Origin: Nitricoxidireducens sp046726235
GTDB lineage: Bacteria > Pseudomonadota > Gammaproteobacteria > Burkholderiales > Rhodocyclaceae
Direction: 5' to 3'
NCBI GenBank assembly: GCA_046726235.1
Contig: JBKPAD010000005.1
Span: forward strand, 62,001-126,000
Length of the DNA: 64,000 nt
The translations under genes were made by a program, and so were the position numbers. Positions 1 to 10,113 of the stretch are shown one piece after another (the stretch's first letter is position 1; each line of letters opens with the position of its first letter). The notes beneath the pieces were generated by a model, which was given only the letters and a program-made list of their open reading frames with translations, did no database searches and was not told the origin of the DNA.

Positions 1-297
1 CTCTGGAACATCGTCGCCGCCGATGCGCGCATCAACGGCCGCTTCAAGCACACCAAGCCCGAAGCCTTCGGCGGCCAACTCGTCGACTTCCTCTGCCAGG
101 CGAGCGGCGGTCCGTGCCAGTACAAGGGTCAGAACATGGAGGCCGCCCACACCGGCATGAAACTGACCGAAGCCGAATTCAACGCCCTCGCCGAGGACAC
201 CACCAAGGCGCTCGACAAGTTCAAGGTGCCGGCGAAGGAGCAGGGCGAAGTCATCGGCATGCTCGCCAGCCTCAAGGGCGCCGTCGTCAACCGCTGA
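1..297 (+). CDS. Truncated haemoglobin (group 1-like), C-terminal part
   Basis: The reading frame is open from the first base of the window and ends at a TGA, giving the last 98 residues; the start lies outside. The sequence has the 2-on-2 globin pattern: a YKGQNM segment followed by AAHTGMKL, where His is the expected proximal haem ligand (F8), then the G/H helices with the usual ending VIGMLASLKGAVV. Such proteins bind O2 or NO and usually act in NO detoxification or oxygen handling in the cytoplasm. The gene precedes a secreted Rap1a-like protein and a CcoG/Rieske pair and fits the oxygen/NO theme of the window. The group 1 assignment is from the residues seen; the N-terminal half is not available. 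Confidence 0.88.
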   Translation, partial: LWNIVAADARINGRFKHTKPEAFGGQLVDFLCQASGGPCQYKGQNMEAAHTGMKLTEAEFNALAEDTTKALDKFKVPAKEQGEVIGMLASLKGAVVNR

Positions 298-339
298 GGA
301 ACGCCGCGCGGCGGGCTGCGGCCCGTCGCGCCCTACCCC

Positions 340-687
340 ATGAACGAATCACGCTTTTCCGCTCTCCCGCTCATGCTGGCGCTCGCCGCGGCCTGCGCGG
401 CTCCCGCGGCCCATGCCCTCACCGATCGCGAGCATCTGGAAAAATGGTGCAGCCGCGGCTCCTCGGTGGCCGCAGGACGCTGCATCGGCTACCTGCTCGC
501 CGCCGAAGACGCGCTCGCGAGCGACAGCATCGAAGGCATCCGTGCCTGCCTGCCGCGCTCGATCACGCTGCAGGAACAGCACCGCATCGTGATCGACTGG
601 CTGCAGACCCATCCGGAAGCCGAGGCGGCCACCGCTCTGGGCCTCGTCGCCCGTGCCTACGCCGAGCGCTATCCGTGCAGGCCGTAG
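340..687 (+). CDS. Rap1a/Tai-like small secreted protein
   Basis: A 115-residue protein with a clear Sec signal peptide (about residues 1-26, cleavage after AHA). The mature part has four cysteines (37, 48, 70, 113) that could form two disulfides, the GYLLAAEDAL and CLPRSITLQEQ segments, and the ending AYAERYPC. This matches the Rap1a/Tai family, first known as periplasmic immunity proteins against type VI amidase effectors. No effector or type VI gene is nearby, so an immunity role here is unsupported; most family members sit alone like this. It ends 9 bases before the convergent ccoG paralogue. Confidence 0.72.
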   Translation: MNESRFSALPLMLALAAACAAPAAHALTDREHLEKWCSRGSSVAAGRCIGYLLAAEDALASDSIEGIRACLPRSITLQEQHRIVIDWLQTHPEAEAATALGLVARAYAERYPCRP

Positions 688-696
688 GCTGCGGCC

Positions 697-2106
<1,410 letters not shown>

Positions 2107-2132
2107 GCGTGGCTTCTCCGTGATTCTCGGGT

Positions 2133-2723
2133 TCAGGCGGCGGCGTCTTCGCCGATCAGCAGGCGCGTGTCGGTGAGGTAGCGATGGCGCGGAATCTCGA
2201 GGTTGTCGGGCGCCGGCTTGTTCTTGAAGACGCGTCCCGCAAAGTCGAAGGTCGAGCCATGGCATGGGCAAAGGAAACCACCGGCCCAGTCGGCCGGCAT
2301 GCCTTCGCCGTCGCCGTGGCGAAATTTCGAACTCGGCGAACAACCCAGGTGGGTGCAGATGCCGACGGCGATGAATATCCCGGGTTTGATCGAGCGGTGC
2401 AGGTTGCAGCAGTACTCGGGCTGCTGCGGCCGCTGCGACTCGGGGTCGACCAGTTGGTCGGCCATCGCCGGCAAGGTGGCGAGCATCTCGGGCGTTCGAT
2501 GCAGTATCCACACCGGCTTGCCGCGCCATTCGACGGTCAGCATCTGGCCGGGACCGAGCTTGGCGATCTCGACTTCCACGGGCGCGCCGGCCGCGCGGGC
2601 ACGGGCGGAGGGCTGGAAGCTTGCGGCGAAGGGAATGATGGCGATCGCCGCGCCGACGCCGCCGGCGGCGGAAGTAGCGACAAGCAGCTTGCGCCGCTGC
2701 GGGTTGTGGTTGGTATCGGTCAT
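2133..2723 (-). CDS. petA: Ubiquinol-cytochrome c reductase-type Rieske iron-sulfur protein
   Basis: A 196-residue protein beginning MTDTNHNPQRRKLL, a Tat-like twin-arginine stretch followed by one hydrophobic anchor (about residues 15-36). The Rieske [2Fe-2S] site is intact: CTHLGC (C123, H125, disulfide C128) and CPCHGS (C152, disulfide C154, H155), with the usual PRHRYL ending. In bc1 complexes this subunit is encoded beside petB and petC; neither is here. Instead the gene is followed 26 bases later by a ccoG paralogue. It may be the bc1 subunit encoded away from petBC, or an extra Rieske serving a special route. A candidate sigma-54 promoter lies 34 bases upstream. Confidence 0.88.
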   Translation of the reverse strand: MTDTNHNPQRRKLLVATSAAGGVGAAIAIIPFAASFQPSARARAAGAPVEVEIAKLGPGQMLTVEWRGKPVWILHRTPEMLATLPAMADQLVDPESQRPQQPEYCCNLHRSIKPGIFIAVGICTHLGCSPSSKFRHGDGEGMPADWAGGFLCPCHGSTFDFAGRVFKNKPAPDNLEIPRHRYLTDTRLLIGEDAAA

Positions 2724-2756
2724 GACTTTCGTATGCAAGGGAACCGTCCTTGCTAC

Positions 2757-2771
2757 ACAAGTTGCGTGCCG
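2757..2771 (-). promoter_or_regulatory. Candidate sigma-54 (-24/-12) promoter of petA-ccoG
   Basis: Read on the minus strand the site is CGGCACGCAACTTGT. Against the consensus TGGCACG-N4-TTGC it matches GGCACG and TTG with correct spacing, differing at the first base and at the final C of the -12 element. It would place the transcript start about 20 bases before the petA ATG. The divergent neighbour encodes a sigma-54 activator with the GAFTGA loop, which supports the assignment. Confidence 0.5.
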
Positions 2772-2844
2772 ACACCCGATGCCTTGCCGCGGTAGAGACA
2801 AGCCACTGATCGAAATGGAAAAGATGACGAGGCCGCACACAGCG

Positions 2845-2856
2845 GCGCATGTGCGC
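2845..2856. promoter_or_regulatory. Perfect 12-bp palindrome, possible activator site
   Basis: GCGCATGTGCGC is a perfect palindrome lying about 75 bases upstream of the candidate sigma-54 promoter of petA-ccoG and just before the regulator gene. This is the distance expected for an enhancer site of a sigma-54 activator. Function is inferred from position only. Confidence 0.35.
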
Positions 2857-2899
2857 TACGTCACGATTGACACTCCGCCATTGAAATGAGGTTTAATCA

Positions 2900-4261
2900 G
2901 TGCCATTTCTGACACCGCGAATCCGATCCATGAAGGCTGCGGGCACCTCGCTTCCGGAACTGCTTTCCTTCCTCGACGGACAGGTCGAGCCGCGCATCGT
3001 CATGGATGCGCGCTACCGGATCGTCGCCGCCAACAGCGCCTATGAGCGCGAGTTCGCGCAGGGCCAGCCGGTCGCCGGCCGCCACTGCTACGAGGTCTCG
3101 CACCACTTCGACGTGCCCTGCGACCAGGCCGGCGAATCGTGCCCGCTGCGCATGAGCGAGCAGAGCGGCCAGGCGCAGCGCGTGCTGCATCTCCATCACA
3201 CGCCGCGCGGCGAGGAGCACGTCGACGTCGAGACGACGCCGATCCGCGACCATCGCGGCAAGCTCGCCTACTTTGTCGAGACGATGCGCGTCGTCAAGCA
3301 CGCCTCCAGCCAGCCGGTAGCCAATGGCCTCGTCGGGCGCTCGCCAGCCTTCAACCGCATGCTGTCGATGATCATGCGCGTGGCGCCGACGGACGCCGCC
3401 GTGCTGCTGCTCGGCGAAACCGGCACCGGCAAGGAACTCGTCGCCCGGCTCGTGCACGAAGCAGGCCGCAGCGCCGCGGGGCCCTTCGTGCCCGTCGACT
3501 GCTCGGGCCTCACCGAATCGCTGTTCGAGAGCGAGCTCTTCGGCTACGAGAAGGGCGCATTCACGGGCGCCTCTCACCGCAAGACGGGACTGGTCGAGGC
3601 CGCCAACGGCGGCACGCTGTTCCTCGATGAGGTCGGCGACATTCCGCTGCCGCTGCAGGTGAAGCTGCTGCGCCTGCTCGAGGCCGGAACCTTCCGCCGC
3701 GTCGGCGGCGTCGAGACGCTGCGCTCCGACTTCCGCCTCGTCTGCGCGACGCACCGCGACATGCGCGACATGGTCGCCCGCGAGAGCTTCCGCCGCGATC
3801 TCTATCACCGCATCAGCACCTTTCCCGTGCACGTGCCTGCGCTGGCCGAACGGGACGAGGACATTCCGCTGCTGGCCGATTCCTTCCTGCGGCGCGTCGC
3901 CGGCGAGCGCCGCCTGCGGCTGTCGCCACAGGCCGTCGCGGCGCTGCGTGCGCGCCGCTACCCCGGCAACATCCGCGAGCTGCGCAACCTGATCGAGCGT
4001 GCCTCGATCCTCGTCGACGGCGACGAGATAACGCCCGAGCATCTGATTGCGGAAGGCGATGCGCAAATCGAGGAAGCAGCGCCATCCCTGGCCCACGGCC
4101 CGGCCGCATTCGTCGTGCGCGAGCCCGTCGCGCTCGACGAACTCGAACGCCGCTACCTCGAATGGATGCTGGCGCGCTACAAGGGCGACCGCAAGTCGCT
4201 CGCGGCCAGCCTCAACCTCGGCACGCGGACCCTCTATCGCAGGCTCAAGTCGGTGCGCTGA
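2900..4261 (+). CDS. PAS-domain sigma-54-dependent transcriptional activator
   Basis: A 453-residue protein in three parts. Residues about 15-130 form a PAS domain with cysteines C63, C74 and C81 in the pattern CYEVSHHFDVPCDQAGESCP, which suggests a cofactor- or redox-sensing input. Residues 145-375 are an AAA+ domain with Walker A GETGTGKE (172-179), the sigma-54 contact loop GAFTGA (219-224) and Walker B TLFLDEVGD. A Fis-type helix-turn-helix closes the protein (LAASLNLGTRTLYRRL). The GTG start is chosen because GAGG lies 8 bases before it; an ATG at 2930 is the alternative. The gene is divergent from petA-ccoG, whose promoter region holds a sigma-54-like site and a palindrome, so these are the likely targets. 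Confidence 0.92.
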   Translation: MPFLTPRIRSMKAAGTSLPELLSFLDGQVEPRIVMDARYRIVAANSAYEREFAQGQPVAGRHCYEVSHHFDVPCDQAGESCPLRMSEQSGQAQRVLHLHHTPRGEEHVDVETTPIRDHRGKLAYFVETMRVVKHASSQPVANGLVGRSPAFNRMLSMIMRVAPTDAAVLLLGETGTGKELVARLVHEAGRSAAGPFVPVDCSGLTESLFESELFGYEKGAFTGASHRKTGLVEAANGGTLFLDEVGDIPLPLQVKLLRLLEAGTFRRVGGVETLRSDFRLVCATHRDMRDMVARESFRRDLYHRISTFPVHVPALAERDEDIPLLADSFLRRVAGERRLRLSPQAVAALRARRYPGNIRELRNLIERASILVDGDEITPEHLIAEGDAQIEEAAPSLAHGPAAFVVREPVALDELERRYLEWMLARYKGDRKSLAASLNLGTRTLYRRLKSVR

Positions 4262-4374
4262 GCGGCGAGGCCGCGGTAGAGCAGAAGCGGCAGCAGCAGC
4301 GGCAGGCTTCCAGCCAGGAAGCCGACCAGCACTGGTGCGAGAAAAACGGCCCGGAGCACGACTCTCGATTCCAT
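4234..4374 (-). CDS. Possible 46-residue membrane protein
   Basis: A short reading frame starting MESRVVLRAVFLAP, with a long hydrophobic stretch rich in leucine and proline (about residues 8-35) and a short polar tail. Its ATG is preceded by AAGGAGAG at good spacing, which is the main reason to list it. It lies convergent to the sigma-54 activator gene and overlaps that gene's 3' end by 28 bases. No family is recognised. It could also be chance coding in GC-rich DNA. Confidence 0.35.
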   Translation of the reverse strand: MESRVVLRAVFLAPVLVGFLAGSLPLLLPLLLYRGLAAQRTDLSLR

Positions 4375-4486
4375 TTCACTCTCCTTCGCATCGCCGGTCG
4401 CGGGGAGCGACCACGCGCCGAAGGGGCATCGCAACCGGCATGCCAGGCGATCATCCCGACGCAGGGAAGAGCCAACACGTTGAAAT

Positions 4487-4538
4487 GCCGAACGAATTTC
4501 GGCTATTGGCCGCACGTGGTGCCGGCGGCACGTCGTGC
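4487..4538 (-). terminator. Two tandem hairpins after the MBL-haemerythrin gene
   Basis: A 6-bp stem GCCGAA/TTCGGC (4487-4503) is followed by a longer inverted repeat, GCACGTGGTGCC/GGCACGTCGTGC (4512-4538, two internal mismatches). They lie about 50-100 bases past the stop of the minus-strand fusion gene. There is no long T run, so this is at best a weak terminator or a structured tail. Apart from these and the small reading frame, nothing else is seen in the 327 bases between 4262 and 4588. Confidence 0.4.
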
Positions 4539-4588
4539 GCGAACGCTGCCAGCACAGGCAGCGGTGACACTCGCGGCCACCCGGTTTG

Positions 4589-7231
4589 TCAGTAAACGCC
4601 GATCGAGTTGAGGAAGGCCGCGTACCCCGCGTCCTCCACGACGAAATGGTGCATCACGTCTTCCTCGACGAAACGCTTGAAGGCTGCGCGATCGGGAAGT
4701 TCGCCCGAGTTGACGCGGTCGCGGTACTCGGTGGTCCGCTGCATCAGCGCGATGTGCTGACGCAAGTGCTCTTCGAAGCCCGGATAGCCGTAGACCGACA
4801 TCAGCTTTTCTTCCGAGCCGCAGTGGTAATGGGTGTAATCGACGAGCGCATCGAAGATGCCGACCAGCGAGCGATGATTGGCCTCGGGCACGATGTTCTC
4901 GAGGATCGCGTTGGCGATCTCGACCATGATCCGGTGATGACGATCCATGCGCGAAACCCGGATCGCAAGTTTGTCGCTCCAGGCGATGCGGTCCGCCATC
5001 TGCTCGTCGTGCAGCAGCCGGAAGGAGCGGTCCTGTTGCGCCTCCAGCAGCTTCCAGCGCAGGATCGGCACTTCGCCGATCAGCTTGCGCGGGATCTGGA
5101 TCACCTCGGTCGCCTCGACGGCCCGCAGACGATAGAGATACGGCACGTTGAAGATCGCGCCCTCCTCGCCGAAGGCATCGCGCGGGCCCAGCACTTCGAG
5201 CACGCGATCGCCGATGACGCGCTCGACGACGCCCGAGCGGATCAGGTTCATCACATGAAGGTTGCCGTTCAGAATCTCCTCGCCGGCGGCGAACGAGTGC
5301 TCGGTGGCACCGTCGAGGATGCGCGCCAGCACCGTCACGGGCAGGCCGTCGCCGAACAGGTTCGTCGAGTCGAGGAAGTTCGCCAGGTCGGCGACGCGGC
5401 GGCGACGGTCCTCGAGCTGATTGCGATGCACGATCTCGAGGAACAGCGAGCGCGGCAGGCGCATCACGCGCAGGAAGGACGAGGCGCGGTAGGTGTGCAG
5501 CGACGGCCGCTCATTGAGCAGCGACTGGTCGCCGAGCAGCGCGCCGACCGGCAGGCTGCCAGCGAGGCCGTCGCGCGTGCGGATCTTCTCGGCGCATCCG
5601 CTCAGCAGCAGCATGACGTCGGTCGGCATCTCGCCTTCGCGCAGGATGATCGCTCCCGGGTTGATGTCGTCCACCGGATGGTTGAGCAGCATGCGCAGCT
5701 GATGGATCGGCACGCCCGGCAGGTGCGCCTGCAGGTAGCCGAAAGCCAGCCGCCGCAGGCTTTCGGAGGCGCCGCCGACGAGCACGTCGGTGGTGCCGAA
5801 CGAAGCGCTCGAGCCGATTTCCTTTTCCACCGCCGTCAGGCTGTCGGCGCGATGCGCGAGCAGGATGCGCCTGGACTCGTCGCCGCGAAAATCGGCCGCG
5901 GCGCCGTGGATCATGCCGCCGCCGATGTCGATCTTCTTCACGTTCACCGGCGTCAGGTAGTCGGCGCGCACGCGCTCGAGCAGCGCGCGATCGAGCCCCG
6001 GCTTGTCCGGATCCTCGGTGACCATGCGCTCGAGCACGTCGAACGAAGCGATGTCGGCGAAGTGCGCGTAGCTGCGATAGCCCTCGCCGCTGAGCGTGCG
6101 GAAGACGAAGAGGTTGTTCTCCACCGGATGCGGCGAGAACAGCGGCATCACTTCCAGCCCCTCGATGTCGTTCCACTCGTCGAAGGCGAGATCTCGGATG
6201 TTGAAGAAGTCGTCGAAACGCTCTTCCTCGAGGCCCAGCAGGCACGTGAGCTTCTTCGCCACCGAGCTGCGCACCAGCGGCGTCGCGAAGTAGTCGATGC
6301 GCCGGCCGGCGCGCATCAGCACCGCCAGCCCGGCGAAGTGGTCGTCGTGCGCGTGCGTGTGGAAGATGCCGTCGACCTGGTCGATGCCGATGCCGAGCGC
6401 CGTCAATACGTGCGCCAACTGCGGGCCGGCGTCGATCAGGTAGATGCGCCCCTGGAAGGTGACGATGCTCGACATGCTCGGGCGGTTCACGTCCCAGCCG
6501 TCGCCCTCGCCCGAGTGGATGACCGAAAAGTACTCCGGCTCGTAGCGCAGGTGCGCGAGCGGATACGGACACTCGTAGCCTTCGCCGCGCGGCAGATTGA
6601 GATCCACCGTTACCGTCTCGTCGCCGTAGGTGATCTGGAAGACGTTCGGCTCGATGCGGTGGAGCGCGACGCCTGGAGCGATCTCGACCTTGCCCTCGCC
6701 GACCACGCAGCTATCGAGGAAGTCCTGCGTGGGACGAATGCGGCCAAAGGCGAAGGCCAGCTTCAGGCGCATGATCTGCGCCGCGCGCTCGGCCGAAACG
6801 CCGGTTTCGACGATCTCCTCGCGCGACACCAGGCCGTAGTTGCCGCGATAGATGTAGCGCATCTGCGACTCGACCTGGTCGGCCGAGCCGATCAGTAGCG
6901 GCTTGCTGCCGCTGTTGGCCGGATGGCCGGGCACCAGCATGCCCTGCTTGTAGAGCATCTGCAGCACAGGGAACTCGGCGAGGTTCGACAGCTCGCCGTT
7001 CTGCACCGGCAGGTCGGACAACAGGATGGCGTTGGGACCGGTCTCGGCGACGACGCCGTTGACCTCGCGCCTGACGATCAGGCCGCGCTTGATGAGATGC
7101 TTGACCGCATCGGCCGGACAACCGCAGAGCAGGCGCAGGCCCGCTTCGGGAACCTCGACCCACTGGATGCCCCGTGCGACGTCGATCCGCAGGATTTTCG
7201 CGGCGGCCGGCTGCGCTGGAGCGTTGCGCAT
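4589..7231 (-). CDS. MBL-fold / double cyclic-nucleotide-binding / haemerythrin fusion protein
   Basis: An 880-residue cytoplasmic protein with no membrane segment. Residues 1-200 match no domain I can name. About 205-440 is a metallo-beta-lactamase fold with the metal motif HTHAHDDH (291-298) and later His/Asp residues (SPHP near 368, GGGMIHG near 440). About 515-615 is a cyclic-nucleotide-binding (CAP-type) domain and 625-725 a second, more divergent one. About 750-880 is a bacteriohaemerythrin with the expected di-iron ligands: H766, H803 and E807 (HYHCGSEE), H822, H826, H862 and D867. The protein therefore joins a hydrolase or oxidoreductase-like module, nucleotide control and O2 binding. 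The ATG at 7231 is preferred over a TTG at 7246. The gene stands alone between a tRNA and a regulator. Function is unknown; O2- or redox-controlled signalling is inference. Confidence 0.9.
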   Translation of the reverse strand: MRNAPAQPAAAKILRIDVARGIQWVEVPEAGLRLLCGCPADAVKHLIKRGLIVRREVNGVVAETGPNAILLSDLPVQNGELSNLAEFPVLQMLYKQGMLVPGHPANSGSKPLLIGSADQVESQMRYIYRGNYGLVSREEIVETGVSAERAAQIMRLKLAFAFGRIRPTQDFLDSCVVGEGKVEIAPGVALHRIEPNVFQITYGDETVTVDLNLPRGEGYECPYPLAHLRYEPEYFSVIHSGEGDGWDVNRPSMSSIVTFQGRIYLIDAGPQLAHVLTALGIGIDQVDGIFHTHAHDDHFAGLAVLMRAGRRIDYFATPLVRSSVAKKLTCLLGLEEERFDDFFNIRDLAFDEWNDIEGLEVMPLFSPHPVENNLFVFRTLSGEGYRSYAHFADIASFDVLERMVTEDPDKPGLDRALLERVRADYLTPVNVKKIDIGGGMIHGAAADFRGDESRRILLAHRADSLTAVEKEIGSSASFGTTDVLVGGASESLRRLAFGYLQAHLPGVPIHQLRMLLNHPVDDINPGAIILREGEMPTDVMLLLSGCAEKIRTRDGLAGSLPVGALLGDQSLLNERPSLHTYRASSFLRVMRLPRSLFLEIVHRNQLEDRRRRVADLANFLDSTNLFGDGLPVTVLARILDGATEHSFAAGEEILNGNLHVMNLIRSGVVERVIGDRVLEVLGPRDAFGEEGAIFNVPYLYRLRAVEATEVIQIPRKLIGEVPILRWKLLEAQQDRSFRLLHDEQMADRIAWSDKLAIRVSRMDRHHRIMVEIANAILENIVPEANHRSLVGIFDALVDYTHYHCGSEEKLMSVYGYPGFEEHLRQHIALMQRTTEYRDRVNSGELPDRAAFKRFVEEDVMHHFVVEDAGYAAFLNSIGVY

Positions 7232-7279
7232 TGAAGGTGGTCGCAAGGTCTGGTTGTTAGCGTTCAGAGACCGGGAACA

Positions 7280-7368
<89 letters not shown>

Positions 7369-7451
7369 GGGGCGCGAATTCTACCTCGAAGCGCGGCGTT
7401 TGTAACACCGCCGACGCCAGAAAATCGGCCCGCCGCCAGGAGACATGCCAC

Positions 7452-8775
7452 ATGCTTCGGCTCGCCTGCCTGTGCATTGCGTTCGCCTCGTTGCTACCGG
7501 CCTGCATGCGCCTCGATCCGCCCGAAAAAGCGGGCGAGTTCGTGGTGGCCGTCCCCGCCGATTCGGTTTTCTACCAGCCGCCCACTGAAGGCAGCCCGGG
7601 CGGCGGCTTCGAGCACGACCTGCTTGCTGCCTTCGCCGCCGATCTCAAGGTTCCGCTGCGCGCGGTCGTCGTCGGCAGCACCGAAGAGATGCGCGAACTG
7701 CTGCGCGACGGGAAGGTGCATGCGGCCGCGGCCATGCCGGTCGACGCGGTGCCGGACCTGCGCTTCTCGGCCGTGTTGCACAAGGCCGAGCCGCTCGTCG
7801 TCCAGCACGGCGACGCCGCACCGCTCGATGCGCCGGAGGACCTGGCGGAGAATGCCGTCGAGGTGCCGAAGGCTTCGCCGCTGCTGCCGCTGCTGCGCGC
7901 CCTGACGCCGCCGCCGCGCCTCGCCGAGCGCGCGGAAAACGACCTCGACCTGATGGCCCGCGTGAACGAGCGGCAGGTCGAGCTCGCGGCCACCGACTCG
8001 CTGCACTTCGACGTCGCGATCAACTATTACCCGGATCTCGACGTGGCGCAGGAACTCGACGGCACCGTGACTTACGCCTGGGCCTTCCGCGCCGAAGACG
8101 ATGCCTTGCGCGCCAGGGCCGATGCGTTCATCGCCAGCGCACAAGCCGACGGCTCGATGACCCGGCTGCGCGATCGCTACTACGGCCACATCAAGCGCAT
8201 CGGCGGCAACAACATGGCGCAGTTCCTGCAACTGATGCAAACGCGCCTGCCGCGCTACCGGGCGCTGTTCCATGAAGCGCAATTGCTGACGGGCATCGAC
8301 TGGCGCCTGCTCGCCGCGGTCGCCTACCAGGAATCCAACTGGGACCCGCTGGCGACGTCGTTCACCGGCGTGCGCGGCATGATGATGCTGACGGAAGACA
8401 CGGCCGACCGCCTGCGCGTCAGCAACCGGCTCGATCCGCGGCAGAGCGTCCTCGCCGGCGCGCGCTATCTCGTCGACCTGATGGATGGCGTGCCGAAGGA
8501 AGCGCCGCATCCCGATCGTTTGTGGCTCGCGCTGTCGGCCTACAACATCGGCCCCGGCCACTTCAACGGCGCCGTGGCGATCGCGCGCGGCCTCAATCGC
8601 GATCCGGCGTCGTGGTACGAGATGAAGAAGGTGCTGCCGCTACTGGCGCGGCCGCAATACTACGAGCGGCTCAAGAGCGGGCGCGCGCGCGGCGGCGAGG
8701 CCGTGATCATGGTCGAGAACATCCGCAACTTCTACGACGTGCTGAGCCGCTTCGAGCCGCCCTACGTGCCGGTGG

Positions 8776-8789
<14 letters not shown>
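7452..8789 (+). CDS. mltF: Membrane-bound lytic murein transglycosylase F-like
   Basis: A 445-residue envelope protein. The first 18 residues form a signal with a probable lipobox (LPAC, Cys18). Residues about 30-270 are a periplasmic solute-binding (SBP_bac_3-like) domain and 275-435 an SLT transglycosylase domain. The catalytic glutamate lies in AYQESNWDPLA, followed by GVRGMMMLT and ALSAYNIGPGH, all as in MltF. It cleaves peptidoglycan glycan strands to 1,6-anhydro products. AGGAG lies 9 bases before the ATG. The gene is convergent with serS and the two overlap by 14 bases. Confidence 0.93.
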
Positions 8790-10098
<1,309 letters not shown>

Positions 10099-10113
10099 GG
10101 CTGTGCGGCTTTC

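Noticed and set aside
340..687. Toxin-immunity or type VI cassette around the Rap1a-like gene
   Set aside because: No effector, Hcp, VgrG or Rhs sequence is next to it.
4512..4538. Inverted repeat considered as a sigma-54 promoter or operator
   Set aside because: The GGCACG part lacks a proper -12 element and lies downstream of a gene, so a transcript-end structure is more likely.
4586..6898. A 770-residue plus-strand frame opposite the MBL fusion gene
   Set aside because: Same reason: antisense of a well-supported gene.
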